This document shows, piece after piece, positions 42,217-50,931 of a DNA stretch of 64,000 bases. Origin of the DNA: an uncultured Porphyromonadaceae bacterium (lineage in GTDB: Bacteria; Bacteroidota; Bacteroidia; Bacteroidales; Muribaculaceae); contig CAMTMX010000002.1 in NCBI GenBank assembly GCA_947073495.1, positions 1 to 64,000 of the forward strand, given 5' to 3'. The stretch's first letter is position 1, and every line of letters starts with the position of its first letter. The translations under genes and the position numbers were made by a program. Below the pieces are notes generated by a model, which searched no databases, had not been told where the DNA came from, and saw nothing but the letters and a program-made list of their open reading frames with translations.

Positions 42217-43770
42217 TCATTTCTCTATGATCCAGTCGGAAATGGTTCTTGCTTTGGTAGAGAAATTGACGCCTATCTTGATTATTTCCTTTCCGTCTGT
42301 TTTGAAGGGGAGAGCATATTCTTTTGAATTGATCTGACCGATCGCCTCCTGTGCAGACCTGTCGAGTTTGATCTCTATAATATAATAGTATCTGTCGGTG
42401 GAGATAAACAGATCGATCCTTCCGTTTGATGTGCGGTATTCTGTCCGGACATTAATCCCCAGCAGGAGCATCAACATGTAGAGTGCGTTATGAAGATTCT
42501 GTTCACATTCCATATTCATATCATATGGAACAGATGCAAACAAAGATTTGAGTCTTGTCATGAACGCATCCGCCTCCCCTGCAAGCAGATCCTTTACAAA
42601 ACTTTGAACAACGAATCTCGCATTTAAATTGTGTAGGTTGACATATGTCGGTAATAGGTATAGCAACAGCCCTTGTTTAACCTCCTGATTAGGAAGCCCG
42701 AGAGTATAAAGGTCATCTTCAAAACCTTTTATTGTCAGATACCCGGTCTGGTAAAGCAACGCTACCGGACGCGGAATGTCAAGGTCGAGACCTCTGAGTT
42801 CTTCAATGTCGCAGACGGTGTTAAACAGAGATTCAAGGTCTGTATCAAACCGGTTGAGCTGTTGCATCAGCAAAGTTGCCTGTCCGGAATGCATCCAATA
42901 ATTACGAAACTCTTCCTTATTCATTACGTTTACAATTGAATAAGGATTGTAGATGTCATCGCCGTTTGCGGAAAACCTGTATCCGTCATAACGTTCTTTC
43001 AGTTCCCGTTTGATTTCCAGAGAAGACATTCCGTATTTATTTGCAAGAATGTTTATTCCTGTCTTAAAATCTGAATAAAGTTCCTCTTCAGAGATTCCAC
43101 AGATAGAGCTGTATTGATCATCGAAGGATATATCATCGATATTGTTCAGCCCTGAGAATACCGAGAGGTGAGCGAACCGGCTGACACCTGTGAGGAAAAC
43201 CATCCTGATATATTCCGCGCTGCTCTTGAAGTTCGAGTAAAGTGCTGCAAGCTCGTCGCGGTAAAATTCAAACATCCTGTTGTCGTGGAGGTTGCTGACC
43301 AATGGTTTGTCGTATTCGTCAACAAGTATGACGACCCGTTCGCCTGTTTTCTTATATGCCGCTTCAATTATTTCCTTGAACCTTATGGAGATATTGTTAG
43401 ACATTGGAGTTACGTCATACTCTTTCTCCCACCCCCTCAACATACTTTCCATCACCTCTTTCAGATCGGTGTCGCGTTGGTATTTCTCTATATTGAGGTC
43501 GATATATAGAACTGGTCTGGGTCTCCAGTCCCAGTCCATAGAGTCGGCATAAAGCCCCTTGAAGAGTTCACGCCGTCCCTGGAAAAAACATTTTAGGGTC
43601 GAGAGGAAAAGACTTTTCCCGAAGCGTCGCGGACGTCCGAGGAAATAGTACTGACCACCGGATCGGGTGATTTTTTCTATAAACTGAGTCTTGTCGACGT
43701 AGAGGCAACCGCGTTCTCGCATCACCTCAAACGATTGCTCTCCGACACCATATATGACAGTTTTCTCCAT
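42217..43770 (-). CDS. AAA-ATPase_like / PD-(D/E)XK nuclease-superfamily protein (DUF1703-type)
   Basis: 'VDKTQFIEKITRSGGQYYFLGRPRRFGKSLFLSTLKCFF' and C-terminal 'GRIDLFISTDRYYYIIEIKLDRSAQEAIGQI'. Confidence 0.93.
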   Translation of the reverse strand: MEKTVIYGVGEQSFEVMRERGCLYVDKTQFIEKITRSGGQYYFLGRPRRFGKSLFLSTLKCFFQGRRELFKGLYADSMDWDWRPRPVLYIDLNIEKYQRDTDLKEVMESMLRGWEKEYDVTPMSNNISIRFKEIIEAAYKKTGERVVILVDEYDKPLVSNLHDNRMFEFYRDELAALYSNFKSSAEYIRMVFLTGVSRFAHLSVFSGLNNIDDISFDDQYSSICGISEEELYSDFKTGINILANKYGMSSLEIKRELKERYDGYRFSANGDDIYNPYSIVNVMNKEEFRNYWMHSGQATLLMQQLNRFDTDLESLFNTVCDIEELRGLDLDIPRPVALLYQTGYLTIKGFEDDLYTLGLPNQEVKQGLLLYLLPTYVNLHNLNARFVVQSFVKDLLAGEADAFMTRLKSLFASVPYDMNMECEQNLHNALYMLMLLLGINVRTEYRTSNGRIDLFISTDRYYYIIEIKLDRSAQEAIGQINSKEYALPFKTDGKEIIKIGVNFSTKARTISDWIIEK

Positions 43771-43864
43771 ACCCTTGCAGATTTAAATGCAAATATACAA
43801 CAAACTCACCAACAATCCAACCTGAATGTCGCTCTTTTTAGCGGGGTTGCAAGGGTATGAATGT

Positions 43865-43904
43865 AAAAACGGATAGAACCGTAAATGAGGCACTATCCGT
43901 TTTT
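43865..43904 (-). terminator. Terminator downstream of GH92
   Basis: AAAAACGGATAG(43865-43876)/CTATCCGTTTTT(43893-43904). Confidence 0.75.
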
Positions 43905-43926
43905 GATCGTATATGTAGGTTTTGAG

Positions 43927-46245
43927 TTACTTCTCTTTTGAGAAAGAGTAGGGAGCCGACTCAGCGGAAGTGCCGCGCGACGTATTGGGTTCGGACGACA
44001 TATCGAAGCTTAGTTTGGCACCGTTTGTGAGCTGCTCGTGAGTCACATAGTTGAGGTCGTGATTGCTGCCGTTCAATTTCATAGAATTGATATAGCGGTT
44101 GTCACGGCTGTTGGCGGGGGCGTCAATCTCGACTGTCTTTCCGTTTTCAAGTTTAAGCTTCATATTCTTGAAGAGAGGTGTGCCCAATGCATATTCACCG
44201 CTTCCGGGGCAGACAGGGTAGAATCCGAGAGCGGAGAACACATACCATGCAGAGGTCTGACCGTTGTCTTCATCACCGCAATATCCGTCGGGATTGGCGT
44301 TATACATCTTGTCCATCACTTCGCGGATCCATTTCTGAGCCTTCCAAGGCTCTCCTGACCAGTCGTATAGATAGATCATGTGCTGGATGGGCTGGTTGCC
44401 GTGGGCGTAGTTGCCCATATTCATGATCTGCATTTCGCGGATCTCATGAATCACAGCGTTATAGTAGCTCTCGTCGAAAATCGGCGGAACAGAAAATACG
44501 GAGTCAAGCATGTTGTTGAAATCCTTGTTCCCGCCCATAAGGTCGATAAGACCCTGGGGGTCGTGGAATACGGACCATGTATAGTGCCAGGAGTTGCCTT
44601 CGGTAAATGCGTCTCCCCATTTCAGAGCGTTGAAGGGGGATTGGAATTGACCGTCCTTGTTCTTTCCGCGCATGAGCTTGTGTTCGGGATCGAACAGGTT
44701 CTTGTAGTTCATGGCATGTTTCTTGAATGGAGCAAGTTCCGCCTCGCTCTTTCCAAGGCTTTTGCCGAGTTGGTAGATACACCAGTCGTCGTAGGCATAT
44801 TCGAGAGTACGGGCGGCATTCTCACGGATGTCTACATCATAAGGCACATAGCCGAGCGAGTCATAATACTCGTGTCCGAGACGACCTGTAGAGGATACTT
44901 GAGGATGAACCTTGGTGGTGCCGCTCACGACAGCTTCCCAAAGTGTCTCCATGTCTTTTTCAGACACTTTTACACCCTTCAGCCATGCATCGGCAACCAC
45001 TGAAGCGGAATTGTTGCCCACCATACATCCACGATGCCCGGGACTTGCCCATTCCGGAAGGAATCCGCTTTCGCGGTATGCATTGGCGAGACCTTCCTGC
45101 ATTTTTTCATTCATAGAGGGATAGGCAAGATTGAGAAGAGGGAAAAGGCAACGGAAGGTATCCCAGAAACCTGTGTCGGTAAACATATACCCGGGAAGCA
45201 CTTCCCCATTGTAAGGGCTGTAGTGTACAGGTTCACCCTTTTCATTTATTTCATAGAAACTGCGGGGGAAAAGCACCGAACGGTAAAGGCAGGAATAGAA
45301 GGTGCGCAGTCTGTCGAGGTCATCGTCTTCCACCTCAAACACTCCGAGCACATCATTCCAGCGCTGACGGCCTTCGTTTTTGATACGTTCAAAATCGCCG
45401 TCACCCAGTTCTTTCATGTTGAGGGATGCCTGTTCAGGACTTATGAAAGATGAAGCCACCTTAGCGTTTACCACCTGTCCTTTGCCTGTCTTGAATCCGA
45501 TAATGGCTCCGGCGTGGTTTCCTTCCACACTTTTACGCCCTTCATTTATTTCTCCATTGTCGAGCACAGTTGAGCTGTAGGTGAAAGGGGTGTCGAAAAC
45601 GATCTCAAAGTAATTCTTGAAATTCTCAGGAACGCCACCGCTGTTTTTGGTGGTATACCCCACTATCTTGTTCTCCTCAGGTATTACAGTCACAGACGAC
45701 CCATTGTCCATGGCATCGACCACAACGTAGCTCTGATTGTCGGGGAACGTAAAACGCATTGCTGCCGCGCGCTCGGTAGGAGCCACCTCAGCCACTACAT
45801 CATGGTCGGCAAGATATACCTTGTAATAATATGGACGAGCCTCCTCGGCTTTATGGGAGAACCAGGAGGCACGTTGATCCTGATCAAAGACGGGGGTGCC
45901 CGTCACAGGCATGATTGAGAACTGACCGTAATCGTTGATCCAGGGGCTTGGCTGGTGGGTCTGTTTTATGCCTCGGATTTTGTCGGCATCGTAGGTGTAT
46001 GCCCAACCGTCGCCCATTGTGCCGGTCTGGGGAGTCCAGAAATTCATTCCCCATGGGAGTGCGGTTGCCGGATAGGTGTTGCCGGTCGACAGCGAATGTT
46101 TAGACTGTGTGCCTACGAGAGTGCTGACATAATCCACCGGATCGGCTACAGGGCTGCTGTGGCTTTTGGTGGAGTTGCAACCTGACATCAATGTCAGGGT
46201 TGCCGCCAATGCGGCAGTAGTCATGATGTGGGATGAGGTTCGCAT
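43927..46245 (-). CDS. Glycoside hydrolase family 92 (alpha-mannosidase)
   Basis: 'DPVDYVSTLVGTQSKHSLSTGNTYPATALPWGMNFWTPQTG', 'GFWDTFRCLFPLLNLAYP', 'CGDEDNGQTSAWYVFSALGFYPVCPGSGEYALGTPLF'. Confidence 0.97.
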   Translation of the reverse strand: MRTSSHIMTTAALAATLTLMSGCNSTKSHSSPVADPVDYVSTLVGTQSKHSLSTGNTYPATALPWGMNFWTPQTGTMGDGWAYTYDADKIRGIKQTHQPSPWINDYGQFSIMPVTGTPVFDQDQRASWFSHKAEEARPYYYKVYLADHDVVAEVAPTERAAAMRFTFPDNQSYVVVDAMDNGSSVTVIPEENKIVGYTTKNSGGVPENFKNYFEIVFDTPFTYSSTVLDNGEINEGRKSVEGNHAGAIIGFKTGKGQVVNAKVASSFISPEQASLNMKELGDGDFERIKNEGRQRWNDVLGVFEVEDDDLDRLRTFYSCLYRSVLFPRSFYEINEKGEPVHYSPYNGEVLPGYMFTDTGFWDTFRCLFPLLNLAYPSMNEKMQEGLANAYRESGFLPEWASPGHRGCMVGNNSASVVADAWLKGVKVSEKDMETLWEAVVSGTTKVHPQVSSTGRLGHEYYDSLGYVPYDVDIRENAARTLEYAYDDWCIYQLGKSLGKSEAELAPFKKHAMNYKNLFDPEHKLMRGKNKDGQFQSPFNALKWGDAFTEGNSWHYTWSVFHDPQGLIDLMGGNKDFNNMLDSVFSVPPIFDESYYNAVIHEIREMQIMNMGNYAHGNQPIQHMIYLYDWSGEPWKAQKWIREVMDKMYNANPDGYCGDEDNGQTSAWYVFSALGFYPVCPGSGEYALGTPLFKNMKLKLENGKTVEIDAPANSRDNRYINSMKLNGSNHDLNYVTHEQLTNGAKLSFDMSSEPNTSRGTSAESAPYSFSKEK

Positions 46246-46340
46246 CTTGAGTTTTTAACGTATTTGTGTTGATAATATTTATGATCGTTTTAAAATCTGT
46301 GTAAAATTATAAAATAGAGTCATTATAAATGTGTCCATGC

Positions 46341-46384
46341 TTGCCAAATATGTATACAAACGTTGATTTATACTTATTTGGCAA
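46341..46384. promoter_or_regulatory. Perfect inverted-repeat operator in the GH92 / GH-operon divergent promoter region
   Basis: TTGCCAAATA(46341-46350)/TATTTGGCAA(46375-46384); -7-like TACTTTG (ends 46423) on plus, TAATTTTA (46309-46302) on minus. Confidence 0.65.
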
Positions 46385-46649
46385 CCGATAGAACATTATT
46401 CTTGACAATGTTGTCTTACTTTGCAATGAAGTTGTTTAAACTTTTCTATGGAGATTGATATTCTTATGTCTTTTTACCTTAAAAAGACCTCTTTCCCAAC
46501 CTTCCGTCATCTTTTGGGTCGCTTTTGATCCTTTCATCGGTCGTTTATACAGCTAAACTCTCTCTCCAAGTTTCAAAACCGTCTCGAAAACCTGACGAAG
46601 TCTTGAAAAAGAAAAAAGTCTAGGCAACTACAATAAATAAAAAAGCACC

Positions 46650-48866
46650 ATGAAACTAAACGAAAACACCACACTCTCTCCTTCCTCAAAATGCAGGTTG
46701 GCGGCTTTGCCGCTGATTCTGTCGATGTGCGCTTCAGTGCCAGGCATAATCGCAAACGACAATGTCAAGACCACTTTCCAGACCTCGCGTGAATGGCGTC
46801 CCACGATTGATAACCGTGCTGATGCCGTGATGGTGTATGGAGTCGGAGGCAACCCTTCCGATCGTGAAGGTAACCGCAATTTTGAAAACCGTGTGAAAAG
46901 CTGGCGTGACCGAGGATATACTGTCCATTTCATGACCGGTATTGCCTGGGGTGAATACCAGGATTATTTCACGGGCAAATGGGATGGTAAATCTCATCTT
47001 GACGAAGGTCAGGTCACTATGAAAGGTGACACAATCTGGCACGGACACCTTGTGCCTTACATAGTGCCGTCGATGAACTTCCTTAAATATATGAAGGAGG
47101 CACACGTGAAGCGTGTGATCGATGCAGGTATTGACGCTATCTTCATGGAGGAACCTGAATTCTGGGCACGATCTGGTTATAGCGACGCATTCAAGAAAGA
47201 ATGGAAAGAATATTACGGTACGGAGTGGCAGCCGCAACATGAGTCGCCGGAAGCCACATATCTTGCCAACAAACTAAAATATCATCTTTATTACCGCGCC
47301 CTCAACGAGGTGTTCACATACGCCAAGGAGTATGGCAAGAGTCTCGGCAGGGATATAAAATGCTATGTGCCGACACATTCATTGGTGAATTATTCCCAAT
47401 GGCAGATCGTCAGCCCTGAGGCAAGTCTTGCTTCGTTGCCATGTGTCGACGGGTATATAGCACAGGTATGGACTGGAACTTCCCGTGAGCCGAACTATTA
47501 TAACGGCAATTATAAGGAGCGCGTGTTTGAAACCGCTTTCCTTGAATATGGCTCGATGGAATCCATGACGGCACCGACGGGGCGCAAGATGTTTTTCCTT
47601 ACCGACCCGATAGAAGACCGTGCAAAAGACTGGGACGATTATAAACGCAACTACCAGGCTACTTTCACAGCCAAGCTTCTTTATCCAGGGGTAGGGGATT
47701 ATGAGGTTATGCCATGGCCTGAACGCATTTATGAAGGTCTTTATAAGGTGAGCGCCGACAGCGACGAGAAAACCAAGATACCCCGTTTTTATTCCACTCA
47801 GATGCAAGTGATGATCAATGCCCTCAACAAGATGCCGGTGGTTGAAAACAAGGTGTCGGGAAATCACGGAATCGGCGTTCTGATGTCTAATTCTTTAATG
47901 TTCCAACGATTCCCTTTACATGAAGGGTATGACGATCCGCAGCTTTCCAATTTCTATGGTATGGCTTTGCCTCTTGTGAAGCGTGGTGTGCCCGTAAAGA
48001 CCGTGCATATTGAAAATCTTGGTTTCCCTGCCACTTTGGCAGATACGAAAGTGCTTGTGATGACATATTCCAATATGAAACCTCTTGATCCTGTTGCCCA
48101 CGCTCACCTTGCAGATTGGGTTAAAAAAGGAGGGGTGTTGCTATTCTGCGGATCTGACAAAGACCCGTTTCAGAAAGTGCCTGAATGGTGGTCGACTGGT
48201 GAAAACTCTTATTCAGCACCGTCACAACACCTGTTCTCGCTGATGGGTATGCCGGAAAATGCAGGCGAAGGTAGTTATAAAATAGGGAAAGGCACAGTAC
48301 ATGTGTTGCGTCATGATCCAAAAGAATTTATCCTTTCCGACAATGGCGATGACAAGTTTATCACCACGCTTACCGGTCTTTATGAAAAAGAGGCAAAGGG
48401 GGGTAAATTAAAATTCAAGAACAATTATCTGTTGCGTCGCGGGCAATACACTCTCGCTGCTGTGGTTGATGAAAGTGTCGACAACACCCCCTTGTCTCTT
48501 AAAGGGAAATATATAGATATGTTCGACCCTTCGCTTCCTGTCATGAATGAAGTCACTGTCAACCCCGGCAGTCAGGTGCTACTGCTTGATCTCGGCAACG
48601 TGAGGGAACCGAAGACTCCTCAGGTGCTTGCCGCATCTTTCCGGGAGAGTGATGAGGAGAGAGGGAAGAAAGAATACACGTTTGTGGCAAAAAGCCCGAT
48701 AGATACTGACGGCATTGCACGTGTGCTTCTGCCGTCGGCTCCCAAGAGCGTTACGATAGATGGCGTTGAATCAAACTCATTGTCGGCTTGGGATCCCTCC
48801 ACACGCACTTATCTTATTAAATTTGATAACCGACCCGACGGCAGGAAGGTCACTTTCCGCTGGTGA
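46650..48866 (+). CDS. Putative secreted glycoside hydrolase (GH42-like TIM barrel plus GATase-like trimerisation-type domain), family not recognised
   Basis: N-terminal barrel-like region with 'VIDAGIDAIFMEEPEFW'; later 'LADTKVLVMTYSNMKPLDPVAHAHLADWVKKGGVLLFCGSD' resembles a GH42 trimerisation/GATase fold; in operon with GH76 and GH78. Confidence 0.55.
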   Translation: MKLNENTTLSPSSKCRLAALPLILSMCASVPGIIANDNVKTTFQTSREWRPTIDNRADAVMVYGVGGNPSDREGNRNFENRVKSWRDRGYTVHFMTGIAWGEYQDYFTGKWDGKSHLDEGQVTMKGDTIWHGHLVPYIVPSMNFLKYMKEAHVKRVIDAGIDAIFMEEPEFWARSGYSDAFKKEWKEYYGTEWQPQHESPEATYLANKLKYHLYYRALNEVFTYAKEYGKSLGRDIKCYVPTHSLVNYSQWQIVSPEASLASLPCVDGYIAQVWTGTSREPNYYNGNYKERVFETAFLEYGSMESMTAPTGRKMFFLTDPIEDRAKDWDDYKRNYQATFTAKLLYPGVGDYEVMPWPERIYEGLYKVSADSDEKTKIPRFYSTQMQVMINALNKMPVVENKVSGNHGIGVLMSNSLMFQRFPLHEGYDDPQLSNFYGMALPLVKRGVPVKTVHIENLGFPATLADTKVLVMTYSNMKPLDPVAHAHLADWVKKGGVLLFCGSDKDPFQKVPEWWSTGENSYSAPSQHLFSLMGMPENAGEGSYKIGKGTVHVLRHDPKEFILSDNGDDKFITTLTGLYEKEAKGGKLKFKNNYLLRRGQYTLAAVVDESVDNTPLSLKGKYIDMFDPSLPVMNEVTVNPGSQVLLLDLGNVREPKTPQVLAASFRESDEERGKKEYTFVAKSPIDTDGIARVLLPSAPKSVTIDGVESNSLSAWDPSTRTYLIKFDNRPDGRKVTFRW

Positions 48867-48949
48867 TAGTCAATTCATAATGCATATTCATAATTGCTCC
48901 CGATCTTGATTGTGGCGCGAGTGCAACTAAATTCAAAACTCATAAAAAC

Positions 48950-50254
48950 ATGAAACTGATTCCATTTTCGATTATAGCCGCATCTTTAATGGGAATGGCG
49001 GCTTGTGGCAGCCCTAAATCTGCCGACAAGATAAATACAGCATTCGAGGCATACGATGCTTTCAACACTGTGTTTCTTGATTCCACAAAATATATCTATA
49101 AAAACACTACCGCGGATTCCGCCGCTGTAGACCGCTGGGGGGGTGCGGCTGCGATATGGTGCCAGCCGATGTATGCCGACATGGCTATGAACGCGATGCT
49201 TCTCGCCAGAGAGAATGGGGATAAGGAGCGCGAGGGGCAATACCGCGCTCTCGCCAATAAAATCCTTGACGGAAACGTGGCTCACTATTTGAATTTTGAT
49301 TTTGACAATAACGACACCAACAAAGGATGGTTCATATATGACGACATTCAATGGTGGACCATCACAATGGCAAGGGCTGCAAAGATTCTTGGTAGAGATG
49401 ATTGTCGTGAACTTGCCGAGAAAAGCTTTGCCCGTGTGTGGTATGGCTCCCCGCGTGTAGGGGACACCGGGTCATACGCCGATCCTGCAAAAGATTTGGG
49501 CGGTGGTATGTTCTGGCAATGGCAGCCGATCGAAAATCCTAACGCCAATGCTGCAGGCGACGGAAAAATGTCGTGTATCAATTTCCCGACAGTGGTTGCC
49601 GCGATGTTGCTGTATGATCTTGCTCCCGCCGACCGTAAGGGAGACGAAAATCCGGAATCATGGACAAATTCATACGGTTCGTTCATTCGTCCTCATTATG
49701 AGACGAAAGACCGTTATTTGGAGATGGCGAAGGAAATCTACGGATGGTCGGCTGAAAAACTTGGCGACATGCAGACAGGGATGATCGTAGACAACCGTCA
49801 TGGCGATTCCCGCGGTGGTCATCCGTTGCTCTATAACCAGGGGACGTTTATAGGAGCTGCCTCTTTGCTTTATAAGGCAACAGGGGATTCTACGTATCTC
49901 GACAATGCCAAGGCGGGCGCTGATTATTCTATCAATGAACTTTCCAAGGGAGGATATCTGCCATGGGCTCATAATCCGAACAATCCTTACGATCAGGGAA
50001 GTCTTGAACAGGGTGTCTATCCTGCCATTTGGGCTCAATATATGGATATTCTGATCAATGAATGCGGACAGGAACAGTATAGGGAATTTATCGAGAGAAA
50101 TATAACCGCAGGTCTCGGCAATCGGAATGCCGCCGGCATTTGCGATGGAGAATTGGGTGTGGCTACGCCTGACAGTGTCATGATAGGAAGCTATGCGGCT
50201 TCGTCGCTTCCCGCACTTATGTTGCTTTTCCCGACAGAACAAGGTTCAAAATAA
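48950..50254 (+). CDS. Glycoside hydrolase family 76 lipoprotein
   Basis: Lipobox 'MGMAACGSP'; 'GWFIYDDIQWWTITMARAAKILG' double-Asp motif; 'YNQGTFIGAASLLYKATGDSTYLDNA'. Confidence 0.88.
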   Translation: MKLIPFSIIAASLMGMAACGSPKSADKINTAFEAYDAFNTVFLDSTKYIYKNTTADSAAVDRWGGAAAIWCQPMYADMAMNAMLLARENGDKEREGQYRALANKILDGNVAHYLNFDFDNNDTNKGWFIYDDIQWWTITMARAAKILGRDDCRELAEKSFARVWYGSPRVGDTGSYADPAKDLGGGMFWQWQPIENPNANAAGDGKMSCINFPTVVAAMLLYDLAPADRKGDENPESWTNSYGSFIRPHYETKDRYLEMAKEIYGWSAEKLGDMQTGMIVDNRHGDSRGGHPLLYNQGTFIGAASLLYKATGDSTYLDNAKAGADYSINELSKGGYLPWAHNPNNPYDQGSLEQGVYPAIWAQYMDILINECGQEQYREFIERNITAGLGNRNAAGICDGELGVATPDSVMIGSYAASSLPALMLLFPTEQGSK

Positions 50255-50266
50255 AAGAGGTATCCA

Positions 50267-50917
50267 ATGAGACAACCGATTAAACTTCTGCCATATTTCG
50301 GAAACATGGGACAGGGGGGAGACCACATCGCCCGTTTCAAAGGACTGTCAGTAAATTGCAGTGCTATTGGGGAAAGCTGGGAGTTGTCTGTGGTGCCCGG
50401 GAAGCAAAGTATTGTAGCTGAGGGAGACAATGCGGGAATGGAACTGCAAGCCCTCGTGGATAACCTGAAGGGCAATTTGATAGGAGAAGGAATATATTCG
50501 CTATATGGCGGAGAATTTCCTATCAACATAAAACTTGTGGACAACGAAAACCGTCTTGCTGTGGAAGTCTGCCACCGCTTGGACAATCATCAGATGCCGT
50601 TTTTATATTGTCCGGAAAAACATGATGAAGATTCGCGTGCAGCTTCGCATCCACTTGTTTCGGGTCCATGTTTTTCAGTGGTCAGAGAAGCTGTGGAAGG
50701 GGAGCGCACAATAAAGAATCCGCAAGATTCCTTTATGGGGCTGCTATGTGTCGGCGGTGAGGGACAATTGAAGGTGGATGGAGTCTCGACGCCTGTGAAA
50801 AAGGGAGAGACACTTCTCCTTCCTGCTCCTGTCAACGAATTTGATGTAAAAGGAGTCCTGACCCTCCTCACAGTCGTTTCCCTCATTCCCGACTCCATAA
50901 GTATGAAGCCGGTTTAA
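50267..50917 (+). CDS. Mannose-6-phosphate isomerase-like protein (216 aa) lacking the catalytic zinc-binding core
   Basis: 'IGESWELSVVPGKQSIVAEGDNAGMELQALVDNLKGNLIGEGIYSLYGGEFPINIKLVDNENRLAVEV' matches the ManA N-terminal half; C-terminal 'VKKGETLLLPAPVNEFDVKG' matches the ManA end. Confidence 0.75.
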   Translation: MRQPIKLLPYFGNMGQGGDHIARFKGLSVNCSAIGESWELSVVPGKQSIVAEGDNAGMELQALVDNLKGNLIGEGIYSLYGGEFPINIKLVDNENRLAVEVCHRLDNHQMPFLYCPEKHDEDSRAASHPLVSGPCFSVVREAVEGERTIKNPQDSFMGLLCVGGEGQLKVDGVSTPVKKGETLLLPAPVNEFDVKGVLTLLTVVSLIPDSISMKPV

Positions 50918-50931
50918 AACAGACTAATATA

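Noticed and set aside
42217-43770. AAA-ATPase/PD-(D/E)XK gene as a defence system
   Set aside because: This DUF1703-type family is common and multicopy in Bacteroidales; a solitary gene without partner effectors does not support a defence-system call.
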